DNA of 64,000 nt from Ruficoccus sp. ZRK36 (GTDB lineage Bacteria > Verrucomicrobiota > Verrucomicrobiia > Opitutales > Cerasicoccaceae). The notes below the pieces were generated by a model that ran no database searches, was not told the DNA's origin, and saw nothing but the letters and a program-made list of their open reading frames with translations. Of the stretch, positions 25,169 to 34,270 are shown one piece after another; the stretch's first letter is position 1, and each line of letters starts with the position of its first letter. The position numbers were made by a program, and so were the translations under genes. The stretch covers positions 387,501 through 451,500 of the forward strand of contig NZ_CP080649.1 of the NCBI RefSeq assembly GCF_019603315.1. Direction: 5' to 3'.

Positions 25169-26296
25169 GTGAAAATCGCCCTTGTCACTGAGACCTTTCC
25201 ACCCGAAGTCAACGGCGTGGCCATGACACTTCACCGGCTCGTCACCGGTATGAACGCCCGCGGGCACGCCATGAACGTCGTGCGCCCCCGCCAGAAGGCC
25301 GACTCCGAGGGTCCGATCCACGACTTCCCGGAGGATTTCGTGCGCGGCTATCCGATCCCCGGCTACGCGGGCCTGCAATTCGGCGGGCTGTGCACGGGAC
25401 GCCTCAAGCGCCTCTGGAGAGAGCAACAGCCTGACTGCATCCACATCGCCACCGAGGGGCCGCTCGGCGTCGCCGCCCTGCGCGCGGCCAAGCAGTTGAG
25501 CATCCCCGCCGTCTCCAGCTACCATACGAATTTCCACTCCTACGGACGCCACTACGGCTACGGCTGGTTTCAAAAGCCCCTGATGGGTTTCTTCCGCTGG
25601 TTTCACAATGGCACCCGCGCCACCTTTGTTCCCTCCGAGGATGTGCAGAGCACGTTGGAGGGGGAAGGCTTTGCCAATGTTAAGATTTTCAGCCGCGGGG
25701 TGGATACGCAGCTTTTCGGGCCGCACCGTCGCAGCGAAGCCCTGCGTGAGAGCTGGAAGGTGAGCCCGGATACGCCCGTCGTCGCCTACGTCGGCCGCGT
25801 GGCTGCGGAGAAGAACATCCCCCTGACTATTCAGGCTTTTCTGCGCTTCCGCGAAAGGCATCCCGGCGCAAAGCTCCTCATCGTGGGCGATGGTCCCGAG
25901 CGCAAGAAACTGGAGCAGAAGCACCCCGAGTTTATCTTTGCAGGCATGCGGCGGGGCAAAGACCTGGCCGCGCACTACGCCTCGGCCGACCTGTTCTTTT
26001 TCGCCAGCACGACCGAAACCTTTGGCAATGTCATCACCGAGGCCATGGCGAGCCATCTCGTCGTATTGGCCTATGACTACGCTGCCGCGCTTCGGCATAT
26101 CGAGGACGGGCAGAACGGGTTCAAGGCTACCTACGAAGACGAGGCTGCCTATCTCGCCGCTATAGATCGGCTCTGCGAAGAGCAAGGTCGCTGGCCGCAG
26201 ATCGCCGATGAGGCCGTGCTCACGGCACAAGGACTCTCCTGGGATGCCATCCTCGCCCAATACGAGGCCGACGTCACGGACGCCATAAAAAGGTAA
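25169..26296 (+). CDS. Glycosyltransferase family 4 protein
   Basis: A 375-residue GT-B enzyme. The N-terminus MKIALVTETFPPEVNGVAMT is typical of GT4 mannosyl- and glucosyltransferases acting on lipids (MgtA/PimB-like). SSYHTNFHSYG follows in the acceptor domain. VAYVGRVAAEKNI starts the donor domain and FFFASTTETFGNVITEAMAS is the EX7E motif. It acts at the cytoplasmic face of the membrane. It lies 147 bp before an LpxH-like phosphatase gene; the two families are often adjacent, which hints at a shared role in glycolipid or lipid A metabolism. Donor and acceptor are not known. Confidence 0.85.
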   Translation: MKIALVTETFPPEVNGVAMTLHRLVTGMNARGHAMNVVRPRQKADSEGPIHDFPEDFVRGYPIPGYAGLQFGGLCTGRLKRLWREQQPDCIHIATEGPLGVAALRAAKQLSIPAVSSYHTNFHSYGRHYGYGWFQKPLMGFFRWFHNGTRATFVPSEDVQSTLEGEGFANVKIFSRGVDTQLFGPHRRSEALRESWKVSPDTPVVAYVGRVAAEKNIPLTIQAFLRFRERHPGAKLLIVGDGPERKKLEQKHPEFIFAGMRRGKDLAAHYASADLFFFASTTETFGNVITEAMASHLVVLAYDYAAALRHIEDGQNGFKATYEDEAAYLAAIDRLCEEQGRWPQIADEAVLTAQGLSWDAILAQYEADVTDAIKR

Positions 26297-26384
26297 AATC
26301 AGCCTTAGACTATGTTCAACTTAACGATCCGGTCACGCGCTCGTTACGAAGAGGTTAATTCGCGGCTTATACACAGGTAACACT

Positions 26385-26413
26385 TTGACCTTGTGAATAA
26401 CTGGCACTAATAA
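26385..26413 (+). promoter_or_regulatory. Predicted promoter of the LpxH-like gene
   Basis: TTGACC (26385-26390), 17-bp spacer, TAATAA (26408-26413), 30 bp before the ATG. Confidence 0.45.
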
Positions 26414-26443
26414 GGTTGTCCATAGTAAGCAATAGCGCCTGAG

Positions 26444-27310
26444 ATGAAAAAGCCGGTCCTCAAGTTTAAGTCTGTCATCCTGTCGGACGTCCACCTGGGC
26501 ACCCCCGATTGTAAAATCGATGAGGTGAACCACTTCCTGAAGCATACCCGCTGCGAGCGGCTCATCCTCAACGGCGACATCATTGACGGCTGGAGCCTGA
26601 AGCGAAAGCTGAGCTGGGAGAAGGGGCACACCAAGTTTGTACGCCGCATCCTGAAGATCGCCGAAAAGAAAGACACCGACGTCATCTACATCCGCGGTAA
26701 CCACGACGACTTTCTGGCCAACTACCTGCCGCTGGTTTTCGACCGCATCCAGCTCGTCGAGGAGTACACGCTGAAGACCTCCGGCGGCGACTACCTGTGT
26801 ATCCACGGGGACTGCTTCGACGCCATCACCACCCACTCGAAGTTTATCTCCATCCTCGGAGACATCGGCTACCAGAGCCTGCTCAAGTTCAACCGCTACT
26901 ACAACAAGTACCGCTCCCTGCGCGGTAAGGAGTACTTCTCGGTCAGCAAGGCCATCAAGGCCAAGGTCAAAAACATCGTCAACCACATCAGCGACTTTGA
27001 AAAGCACCTGCAAAGCCTCGCTGAAAAACGCCAGTGCGTGGGCATCATCTGCGGCCACATCCACACCGCCGAGGACAAGATGATCGGCGACATCCGCTAC
27101 CTCAACTCAGGCGACTGGGTCGAGTCGATGACCGCCATCGTCGAGCACTTCGACGGACGCTTTGAGCTGATCGACTACAAAGAATTTTGCGAGCGTCTGG
27201 AGGCCAAGAGCATTGCCCAGGCCCAGAAAAAAGCCGACCGTTTCGCGGCGGCAAATGCCGCGCAGGAGCAAGTCCTGTGGCTGAGCGAGGATGAACTCGC
27301 GCAGGCCTGA
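26444..27310 (+). CDS. UDP-2,3-diacylglucosamine diphosphatase-like metallophosphoesterase
   Basis: A 288-residue calcineurin-fold phosphoesterase. The metal-site motifs are SDVHLG (DxH), NGDIIDGW (GDxxD), IRGNHDD (GNHD), IHGDCFD (HGD) and CGHIHTAED (GHxH). This set and the length match the LpxH/YbbF-like branch, which cleaves UDP-diacylglucosamine to lipid X in lipid A synthesis. Related enzymes of this branch can act on other substrates, so the exact role is inferred. The lysine-rich C-terminal 35 residues are extra. Shares context with the GT4 gene upstream. Confidence 0.82.
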   Translation: MKKPVLKFKSVILSDVHLGTPDCKIDEVNHFLKHTRCERLILNGDIIDGWSLKRKLSWEKGHTKFVRRILKIAEKKDTDVIYIRGNHDDFLANYLPLVFDRIQLVEEYTLKTSGGDYLCIHGDCFDAITTHSKFISILGDIGYQSLLKFNRYYNKYRSLRGKEYFSVSKAIKAKVKNIVNHISDFEKHLQSLAEKRQCVGIICGHIHTAEDKMIGDIRYLNSGDWVESMTAIVEHFDGRFELIDYKEFCERLEAKSIAQAQKKADRFAAANAAQEQVLWLSEDELAQA

Positions 27311-27396
27311 TAAGCCCGTCTCGCATTAGTGAGGGCGGCGCATCCTATCAGTTGCTTTGACATCCGCCAAAGTCGTCCATGATAAAAGCTTACGAC

Positions 27397-27424
27397 TTGA
27401 AACACTGTCTGGACGTGATATAGT
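27397..27424 (+). promoter_or_regulatory. Promoter of dps, probably leaderless
   Basis: TTGAAA (27397-27402), 16-bp spacer, TATAGT (27419-27424), part of TGATATAGT (extended -10). The predicted start falls about 2 bases before the ATG at 27433. No ribosome site. A second -35-like TTGACA is at 27356. Confidence 0.55.
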
Positions 27425-27432
27425 AAGCGTCT

Positions 27433-27900
27433 ATGGCTAAGAAAAAAACTAATACCTCTTCCGCCAATAAGAAGGTCGTCGAAGCCCTTCGTGTTGTGGT
27501 CGCTGACACATATGCATTGATGGGCCAAACCCATCTGTGCCACTGGAACGTCGAGGGGCCGAGCTTCTTCGCCCTCCACACTGCTTTCGAAGAGCAATAT
27601 ACCGAGCTCTTCACAGCCGTTGACGAAATCGCTGAGCGCATCCGTGCTCTCGACGCCTACTCTCCCGGTGGCCTCAAGTCCCTCTCGGACATCGCCGGCA
27701 TGAACAACCTGCCCGAGAAGGTCGGCGCCGAAAAGATGGTGGCCAGCCTCGTCGAGGACCACGCCAAGCTGATCAAGGATGCCGGTAAGGCCCGCGATCT
27801 CGCCGGTGACGCTGATGACAACGAAACCGAAGACCTCATGATCGCCCGCATCCAGGTCCACGAAAAGACCGTGTGGATGCTCAAGAGCTTCCTCAAGTAG
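27433..27900 (+). CDS. dps: Dps family DNA-protecting ferritin-like protein
   Basis: A 155-residue ferritin-fold protein. HWNVEGPSFFALHTAFEEQYTELFTAVDEIAER carries the inter-subunit ferroxidase ligands His37, His49, Asp64 and Glu68. The N-terminus is lysine-rich (MAKKKTN), as in Dps proteins that bind DNA through a basic tail. It would form a 12-mer that oxidises and stores Fe2+ and limits peroxide damage. It sits alone between a leaderless-type promoter and a strong terminator. It is one of several iron-handling genes in the window. Confidence 0.93.
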   Translation: MAKKKTNTSSANKKVVEALRVVVADTYALMGQTHLCHWNVEGPSFFALHTAFEEQYTELFTAVDEIAERIRALDAYSPGGLKSLSDIAGMNNLPEKVGAEKMVASLVEDHAKLIKDAGKARDLAGDADDNETEDLMIARIQVHEKTVWMLKSFLK

Positions 27901-27923
27901 GCTCGGGGATATCCTCCTTTAAC

Positions 27924-27960
27924 AAAGCGGCACAGGTTCGAAAACCTGTGCCGCTTTTTT
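27924..27960 (+). terminator. Intrinsic terminator of dps
   Basis: Fifteen-base-pair perfect stem (27924-27938 with 27943-27957), loop CGAA, followed by T residues to 27960. Lies 24 bp after the dps stop. Confidence 0.9.
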
Positions 27961-27993
27961 GTCTCCGCAGAGCACTGAAATGTAACGCCGGTA

Positions 27994-30792
27994 CTATTTC
28001 TTTTCCGGTACAACCGTCACCTTAAGGCCTTCGGTGTCGCCCAGGTATTCACGGGTCAGTTCATTGAGCTCATCCACGCTGATCGCGTTATAGTCACTGG
28101 AGATCGTGCGCGCCCACTCCAGCACCTGTGGCTTCTCCTGAGAGCGCAGCAGCACGCGGTTGAGCCAGTAGCCGTTGGTGCGCAGGTAGTCCTTCAGCAT
28201 GTTGAGGATGGGCTTGATCGCCCGCTCGGTCTCATCCTCGGTGACGTTGCCCGTCCCCAGATCCTTACCGAGATTATCCAGCAGGACGGCCAGCTCCTGC
28301 GCCTTGTCCGGGGCGCAGATATTGAGCGCAAAGAGATAGCCGTAGTCCTTAAAGGTTTCGCTGCTGATATTTCGCGCATAGGGGCTGTAGCCCTCGCCGA
28401 GCTTCTCGCGCACTTCCACCCGCAGGCGATCCGCCAGCACATAGGAGAGCACATTCAGACGGCGCGTGCGCTCGATGTCCCAGAAATCCACGGTCGGCCA
28501 GTAGACGACCGCGGCGGCCCGGGGGATGTCTGTCGCGTAGGGGAAGTTTTTCTCCGTCACCCCTGTAGGGAATGCCACACTCTCGCGCTCGGCGATATCG
28601 GCAGCCGGTGCATCCGCACGCTTCGGCAAGGCCCCGAACGTAGCAGCCACAGCCTTCAGCGCCGTCTCGTAGTCGATGTCACCGACCACGGAGATCTCCA
28701 GATACGCATCAGCAAGCGGCTGGGCCAGCCAGGCCTTTACCTCTTCCATCGTCCGCGCATCGAATTGCTCCTTATCCGGCATCCCGAAGAAGCGGCTCCC
28801 ATCGGCCAGAAAACGGCTCACCTGGTTCCCCATCACTCCCTCCATCGTATGGTCGAGCCGCAGGGCCACCTCGGCATATTGCTGGCGAGCGAGGCGGGCC
28901 GCCTCCTCCCGATAGCCGGGCTCCGTCAGGGCCGCTGCCAGCAGCTGCACCTGCGTCGTAAAATCCGCCGGGGAGCAATTACCGCTGAGCAGAAAGGCAT
29001 CCGTATCGACATCAAAGCCCAGCCCCACGTCCTTACCGGCGAGGGTCTGCTGCAGCTCGTCCGCGCTGAGCTTTTCCAGACCACCGGCCGCGAACACCAT
29101 CCCTGTAAATTCCGCCAAGCCCGGCTGGTCTGCCGGGGACGTCAGCTTGCCGCCACCGAAGCGTACGGCCACCGAGACGCTACCCGCCTCGAAGTCGGTT
29201 TGCTTGAAATTGAAGCGTACGTTGTTAGCGAAAACCACTTGATGGATATCTAGGTCTTCGACGGTGCGTTCCTTCACGACCTCACCCGCCGGGCCAAAGT
29301 CCGTGTACGGCCATGGCTTGGCCTCGACCATCTCCGGCGGCTGAACATCGGCAGCGGCGCTGGCCATGAAAACATCCTCGATTGTGGGGTCGTCCGCGCC
29401 AAGCTCGAGGTTGCCACTGACAAAGACGTAGCGGTTATCCACCGTCCACAGTAGTCGCAGGGCGGCGAGCGCCTCGGCTGGGCCAAAGTCCGCCATCGCG
29501 GCCTGCGCCAGCTCCAGGTCCGTCTGCGGCGAGGTGAAAACCTCGTCCCGCGAGAGTGAGCGCACAATCGCGCTGGAGAGCGAACGGTCAAGCCGCGTAG
29601 GAGCTTCCTGCACGGCACGCTCGTAGCCCTTGAGCAGATCGGCCTTGATCTCATCCACCTCAGCGGGGGTAAAGCCGTACTGGAGCGCGCGGCGCAGCTC
29701 CTGCTCAGCAACCGTGAGAGCAGCCTGCCACTGCTCCGGGCGGCACGTCATCTCCACGCCACCCAATTCAAAGAAATCCAGATAATCATAGGCGTAGGCG
29801 GCCCCCTCGGAGAAGGGAGCGTCCGGCTCCTTGGCCAGCTTCTCAAAGCGGCGGGTGAGAATGCGGCTGGCAGCTGCGGCCTGGATATCCCCGATGCGCA
29901 CATCGGCGCTGTCCGCAGGCTTCGAGTAGGGGCGCAGGCTCTCAATGCTGATCACGGTCGCGGGAGCCTCCGGCTCACTGTGAAGCGTCGTGTGCAGGCC
30001 GGGCGCTCCCACCGTGCCCAGATCAGGTTCGCTGAGCGGCGTCTCCGGGTTTTTCAGCGGCCCAAAGGCGGCCTTGAGCAGCGGCTCGACTTGCTCCGGT
30101 GTCACGTCCCCGACCACGACGACAGCGAGGTTATCCGGGCGATACCAGTCCGTGTAAAAATCAACAAAAGCCGTGCGGGGGGCACCCTCGATGACCTTTT
30201 CCAGCCCGATGGGCAAGCGCTGTGGCAGCAGTGAGTCGGGGAAGAGGAACTCCCAGTTTGCAACAAACGTGCGGTAATCCACCGAATCGCGGGCACGCAG
30301 CTCACTGAGGATGACGCCGCGCTCGTGGTTGATCTCTTCTTCACCCAGCAAAAGCTCACCCGCGTAGTCGGAGAGCACCTGAAAGCCCTCCTTGAGCAGC
30401 GCGTCGGTGTTGCCGGGCAGCTCCAGCTTATAGACAGTCTCGTCAAAGCCGGTATGGGCGTTGGTGTCGGCCCCGAAGCTCATCCCGATGCGCTGGAGGT
30501 ACTCCACCAGCGAGCCGGGCGGATAGTGCTTGCTGCCGTTAAAGGCCATGTGCTCCAGAAAGTGTGCCAGCCCTCGCTGGTCCTCCCGCTCCATGAGTGA
30601 GCCGGCCTTGACCAGCAGACGCAGGCTGACCTTACCGGGGGGCTCGGCATTGGGCATGATCGCGTAATCCAGGCCGTTATCGAGCTGCCCCCAGGTGACG
30701 GCAGGGTCGGGCTGCAGGTCGCTGGAGACCGGTTGCGCAGCCACCCACAGCGGCAGCAGACAGGCGAGAGAGAGGAGAGCGGAGTGTTTCAT
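27994..30792 (-). CDS. M16 family zinc peptidase (pitrilysin/insulinase-like), secreted
   Basis: A 932-residue protein with signal peptide MKHSALLSLACLLPLWVAAQ. The inverted zinc motif HFLEH is at residues 77-81, with the distal Glu in EEINHERGVILSEL. Two further M16_C-type domains follow, and an inactive second M16 repeat fills the C-terminal half, as in periplasmic PqqL-like peptidases of about 930 residues. Expected to degrade peptides in the periplasm. It converges on dps and is divergent from waaA. The frame is complete. Confidence 0.9.
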   Translation of the reverse strand: MKHSALLSLACLLPLWVAAQPVSSDLQPDPAVTWGQLDNGLDYAIMPNAEPPGKVSLRLLVKAGSLMEREDQRGLAHFLEHMAFNGSKHYPPGSLVEYLQRIGMSFGADTNAHTGFDETVYKLELPGNTDALLKEGFQVLSDYAGELLLGEEEINHERGVILSELRARDSVDYRTFVANWEFLFPDSLLPQRLPIGLEKVIEGAPRTAFVDFYTDWYRPDNLAVVVVGDVTPEQVEPLLKAAFGPLKNPETPLSEPDLGTVGAPGLHTTLHSEPEAPATVISIESLRPYSKPADSADVRIGDIQAAAASRILTRRFEKLAKEPDAPFSEGAAYAYDYLDFFELGGVEMTCRPEQWQAALTVAEQELRRALQYGFTPAEVDEIKADLLKGYERAVQEAPTRLDRSLSSAIVRSLSRDEVFTSPQTDLELAQAAMADFGPAEALAALRLLWTVDNRYVFVSGNLELGADDPTIEDVFMASAAADVQPPEMVEAKPWPYTDFGPAGEVVKERTVEDLDIHQVVFANNVRFNFKQTDFEAGSVSVAVRFGGGKLTSPADQPGLAEFTGMVFAAGGLEKLSADELQQTLAGKDVGLGFDVDTDAFLLSGNCSPADFTTQVQLLAAALTEPGYREEAARLARQQYAEVALRLDHTMEGVMGNQVSRFLADGSRFFGMPDKEQFDARTMEEVKAWLAQPLADAYLEISVVGDIDYETALKAVAATFGALPKRADAPAADIAERESVAFPTGVTEKNFPYATDIPRAAAVVYWPTVDFWDIERTRRLNVLSYVLADRLRVEVREKLGEGYSPYARNISSETFKDYGYLFALNICAPDKAQELAVLLDNLGKDLGTGNVTEDETERAIKPILNMLKDYLRTNGYWLNRVLLRSQEKPQVLEWARTISSDYNAISVDELNELTREYLGDTEGLKVTVVPEKK

Positions 30793-30891
30793 GGATACGA
30801 AAAATCCCAGCCTAGCAGCCTCCGCCGAGGCCGCAAGCGAGAGAATTGTGTTTCATTCGTCCGCTTATGGTGTCAAAAAGTTCCTTTTCCC

Positions 30892-32193
30892 ATGATTTGG
30901 TTTTACCGGCTGCTCTTCCTGCCCGTGCTGCTCTTCGCCCTGCCCTACTACGGCTGGCGGATGTATCGGCGCGGCGGCTACCGCCACGACTTCCACCACC
31001 GCTTTGGGCTGATCGACCGCCCCCCCCCGAAACGCCCCGGTATCAAGCGCGTGTGGATTCAGGCCGTCAGCGTGGGCGAGATCCGCGCCCTCACCCCACT
31101 GGTGGATGCCCTGCACGCCCTGCCGGGCGTCGAGCTGATCATCACCACGACCACGAGCACCGGCTACAAGATCCTGCGCGAGGAGTTCGCCCCCAAGGTG
31201 CTGAAGGTGGGTATCTTTCCGCTGGATTTCTGCCCTTTCAGCCGCAACTCCTGGCGTCGTCTCGACCCGGACCTGGCCATCCTGATGGAGGCCGAGCTCT
31301 GGCCTGAACACCTTTACCAGGCCCACCGCCGAAAAGTGCCCGTACTGCTGATCAACGGCCGCATGTCCGACCGCTCATTCCGGCGCTACCAAAAGCTGCC
31401 CATCGTCAGCCGCCGCCTGATGAAGCGCCTCTCCGGGCTGCTCGCCGCCACCCCGAACGACGGCAAGCGCTTCCTCGCGCTCGGTGCGAATCCGGCCACT
31501 ACCGCCGTCACCGGCAGCATGAAGCTCGACGTCGAGGTCGCCCCCGTGCTCAGCCCCGACGAGGTCACCACTCTGCACCGCGAGATGGGCTTTACGACGG
31601 AGGGTCAGCCCGCGCCGCTCGTCCTACTCGGCTCCAGCACCTGGCCCGGCGAAGAGAAACTGCTCGTCGAAACCCTCAAGGATGCGCTTACCGCCGGGAT
31701 CGACGCGCGCCTGCTCATCATCCCCCGCCACGCAGAGCGACGGGGTGAAATCATCGAGCTGCTGGACAAGCAGCCCCTACCCTGGCATCTGCGTACCCGC
31801 GATAAGCAGGCCCCGGCTGCGACTAAAATTTACGTCGCCGACACCACCGGCGAGATGGTCCGCCTCAGCCAGGCCGGGACTCTGGCCTATATCGGGAAAA
31901 GCCTGCCCCCCAACGACGGCGGGCAAACCCCGGTCGAGGCCGCCGCACTCGGTCTGCCGCTGGTTTACGGACCTCACATGAGTAATTTCCGGCACATCTG
32001 CCGTCAGCTTGAGGAAGCCGGCGCCGCCCGCAAGTGCCCCGACGCTGCCACCGTCAAAGCCGTCCTGCTGGAGCTGTTGAAAAACTCAGCCCGCCGCGAG
32101 GAAATGGCCACCGCCGGTCGCGCCTGGCACGCCGCCAACCGCGGCGCTACCGCCCGCATCGTCGAACGCGTCCGCCAGCAACTGGGGAAGTAA
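30892..32193 (+). CDS. waaA: 3-deoxy-D-manno-octulosonic acid transferase
   Basis: A 433-residue inner-membrane-anchored GT30 enzyme that adds Kdo from CMP-Kdo to lipid IVA. The N-terminal helix IWFYRLLFLPVLLFALPYY is the membrane anchor. WIQAVSVGEIRALTPLV, LMEAELWP, INGRMSDRSFRRYQK, TGSMKLD and GGQTPVEAAALGLPLVYGPHMSNF are all family motifs. The start was set at ATG 30892, since 53 upstream codons overlap the divergent peptidase gene and are not family-like. It shows that the organism makes lipopolysaccharide. Confidence 0.94.
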   Translation: MIWFYRLLFLPVLLFALPYYGWRMYRRGGYRHDFHHRFGLIDRPPPKRPGIKRVWIQAVSVGEIRALTPLVDALHALPGVELIITTTTSTGYKILREEFAPKVLKVGIFPLDFCPFSRNSWRRLDPDLAILMEAELWPEHLYQAHRRKVPVLLINGRMSDRSFRRYQKLPIVSRRLMKRLSGLLAATPNDGKRFLALGANPATTAVTGSMKLDVEVAPVLSPDEVTTLHREMGFTTEGQPAPLVLLGSSTWPGEEKLLVETLKDALTAGIDARLLIIPRHAERRGEIIELLDKQPLPWHLRTRDKQAPAATKIYVADTTGEMVRLSQAGTLAYIGKSLPPNDGGQTPVEAAALGLPLVYGPHMSNFRHICRQLEEAGAARKCPDAATVKAVLLELLKNSARREEMATAGRAWHAANRGATARIVERVRQQLGK

Positions 32194-32207
32194 AAGGGTA
32201 TCGTTTT

Positions 32208-32440
32208 CTGGGGCTACGCGCCCCAGCCCCGCGGCAGCCGCAGGCTGCACTTTCGATGCTGCGCATCGTGTCAGCGATCAGAGCATCAAAACTGGATCGC
32301 CCCCATCATGGGACGCTTCATAAAGGTGGGCCAGGTCAAGGGAGACCTCAATAGCGGTCCAGCGTTTGGGCGAAGCCCGGACGCTGGACCGAAAGTGCAG
32401 GCTTCGCCTGCCGAGGGTGCAGGGCTGCGCAAGCCCTGCA
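32208..32440. repeat. Cluster of six palindromic hairpins (REP-like)
   Basis: Arms and loops: CTGGGGC/GCCCCAG (32208-32226); GCAGCC-GCA-GGCTGC (32234-32248); CGATGC-TGC-GCATCG (32254-32268); GGTCCAGCGT/ACGCTGGACC (32356-32390, with an inner GGGC-GAA-GCCC); GCAGGC-TTC-GCCTGC (32397-32411); TGCAGGGCT/AGCCCTGCA (32418-32440). Three have three-base loops. It lies in the gap between the converging waaA and pgl genes. No T tract follows. Confidence 0.65.
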
Positions 32441-32466
32441 AACAACAAACCATCCTCCCCTCCCCG

Positions 32467-33198
32467 CTACAGCAGGGCTGCGGCGGCTTCGTCCACGAGC
32501 CAGACGGTCTTGTCGGCGTGGGCGCGCAGGAGCTGGATCGGCTTATGCGTGGGGTTAAAGTCTTCCTTGAGGGCAGCCTTGAGGGGGCCGGCTTTATTCG
32601 CACCGGGGCAGCAGACCACGATGCGCTTGCACTTGGTCAAGCCGTGCGGGGTAAGCGTCACCCGCCAGCCGCGTGAAGGCCAGAGCGTGGCGGCAAAGCT
32701 CTCCGTGAGCCCGGCACCGATCAAGGGGCACTCCGGAAACAGCGAAAGGGTGTGGTTATCATCACCCATCCCGACGAAGCACACATCGTAGGCGCGCTCC
32801 TCGCCGACCTTGTCATTCCAGGCCTTGGTGTAGGCGTCGGCGCAGGCCGCAGGCTCCAGCTCCGTGGGCCACGGGAACTTGTTCTCCGCCGGCACGCCAA
32901 GCGGGGTCAGCATCTCGCGGTCGGCGTGGCCGAAGTTGCTGTCGTCATCCTCCTGGGGGACGCAGCGCTCATCACTGGTGGACCAGAGAACCTTTTTCGC
33001 CACCTCGGGCGAGAGGGTTTTGTTCTCCCCCACCCACTTGAAAAACGCCTTCGGGGTGGAGCCACCACTGAGCCCGACCGTCGCCAGCCCATCGCCAGCC
33101 TCATCCACCGCCTGGTGGATGTACTTAAGCATCTCGGCATAGAGTTCTTCTTCGGCCAATACGTGGACCTGTCCGTATTCAGTCGGGATGGTTTTCAT
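32467..33198 (-). CDS. pgl: 6-phosphogluconolactonase
   Basis: A 243-residue DevB-type lactonase hydrolysing 6-phosphogluconolactone in the oxidative pentose phosphate pathway. GLSGGSTPKAFF is the phosphate-binding loop, SDERCVPQEDDDSNFG the family SDER motif, and VGMGDDNHTLSLFP the GxGxDGHxxSLFP motif, with D-D-N in place of the usual D-G. It lies downstream of opcA and zwf on the same strand, so the three make one pathway operon. Confidence 0.92.
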   Translation of the reverse strand: MKTIPTEYGQVHVLAEEELYAEMLKYIHQAVDEAGDGLATVGLSGGSTPKAFFKWVGENKTLSPEVAKKVLWSTSDERCVPQEDDDSNFGHADREMLTPLGVPAENKFPWPTELEPAACADAYTKAWNDKVGEERAYDVCFVGMGDDNHTLSLFPECPLIGAGLTESFAATLWPSRGWRVTLTPHGLTKCKRIVVCCPGANKAGPLKAALKEDFNPTHKPIQLLRAHADKTVWLVDEAAAALL

Positions 33199-33249
33199 CT
33201 AAAGTCGTCAATATTCGTGGTTCGCAATGCTCGGGCCGGATGACCCGGC

Positions 33250-34248
33250 TCAGTTAAAAAACAGCGCTTCGGCCAGGGCGTTAACCGGCTCCAAAAAGCC
33301 GACCTGCATCGGTGTGCTGACTCGGCCTGAGCCAAAGTCTGCCGTCACCCGTGCGTCCAGCCCCTTGTTTTCGTGGGTCCATAGGAAGTGCCGTGAGTCG
33401 TCGTAGGTCCACTCAATCTCCAGGCAGTTCGAGCACTCGCTCTTGTGCTGGGTAAACTCGGTATTGAGGTCGAGCTTGGCATCTTTGGCACATGCCTGCA
33501 GGCAGGACTCAGTCCACTTGAGCAGGTTGCGGGCTTCGCCCTCGCGACCGTCGGTGTAGCGCACCTGCACGCCTTGAAGGCCACCGGCGAGCTTGGCCGT
33601 CTCGTAACGGCTGAGGAACTGCCCCAGCGATTGGCGGATGGGAAGGATACGCGCGTGCGCGAGGTCGACAGCGGCCTCCGGACGCGGCCACTTCACCTTG
33701 AGAATATCCGCCTCCTCGATGTCCGAGTCGTAGATGACCCGGCGGCAGCGCTTGACGAAGTCCAGGTGCATGCCGGTGATGCGCTCGGCCGGGATGCGGT
33801 TAAACCAGTGGTAGGTCGGCAGGTCATTCTCCAGCCAGATCGAGACCTGATTAGCGAGAAAACCGGCCTCACGTGTCGGGTAGCCGAGCATGAGCGCCTC
33901 ACAGCAGCACATGTCACGCATCGACGAGCCGACATAGCACTGGGCAAAGAGCTTACCCTGCAGCAGGCGGTCGCTGGACTCGCGCCCCATCGGGCACAGC
34001 ACAACGATCCGGCACGGGTAGCGCTGGGCAAAAGCGATGGCGGTGTTGAAGCGGTCAAAGGCCTCGTCGGGCGAGGTTTTCAGCCCGAAGTGCAGCACGA
34101 TATTCATCTGCGAGGCCCGAAACTCTGACGGTGCCTCCTGGTCGGGATTTACCGTGCCCGCCCACATCTGAGTGAGCGAATGCGTCACCTCGGAGACATC
34201 CATGAGCTGTCCCGGTAACGCGTCGAAAATGGTCATATCTTCTGTCAT
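33250..34248 (-). CDS. opcA: Glucose-6-phosphate dehydrogenase assembly protein OpcA
   Basis: A 332-residue cytoplasmic protein. The segments NIVLHFGLKTSPDEAF, CRIVVLCPMGRESSD and FLANQVSIWLENDLPTYHWF follow the OpcA pattern; the last corresponds to the DLPVxLWW region. OpcA is best known in cyanobacteria and actinobacteria as an activator or assembly factor of Zwf. It starts at ATG 34248 with AAAGGAG upstream, directly after zwf, and precedes pgl. A CCC cluster (about residue 130) and other cysteines could carry a redox response, as cyanobacterial OpcA does; that is inference. Confidence 0.82.
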   Translation of the reverse strand: MTEDMTIFDALPGQLMDVSEVTHSLTQMWAGTVNPDQEAPSEFRASQMNIVLHFGLKTSPDEAFDRFNTAIAFAQRYPCRIVVLCPMGRESSDRLLQGKLFAQCYVGSSMRDMCCCEALMLGYPTREAGFLANQVSIWLENDLPTYHWFNRIPAERITGMHLDFVKRCRRVIYDSDIEEADILKVKWPRPEAAVDLAHARILPIRQSLGQFLSRYETAKLAGGLQGVQVRYTDGREGEARNLLKWTESCLQACAKDAKLDLNTEFTQHKSECSNCLEIEWTYDDSRHFLWTHENKGLDARVTADFGSGRVSTPMQVGFLEPVNALAEALFFN

Positions 34249-34270
34249 GACGGTACTCCTTTGTTCGGCG

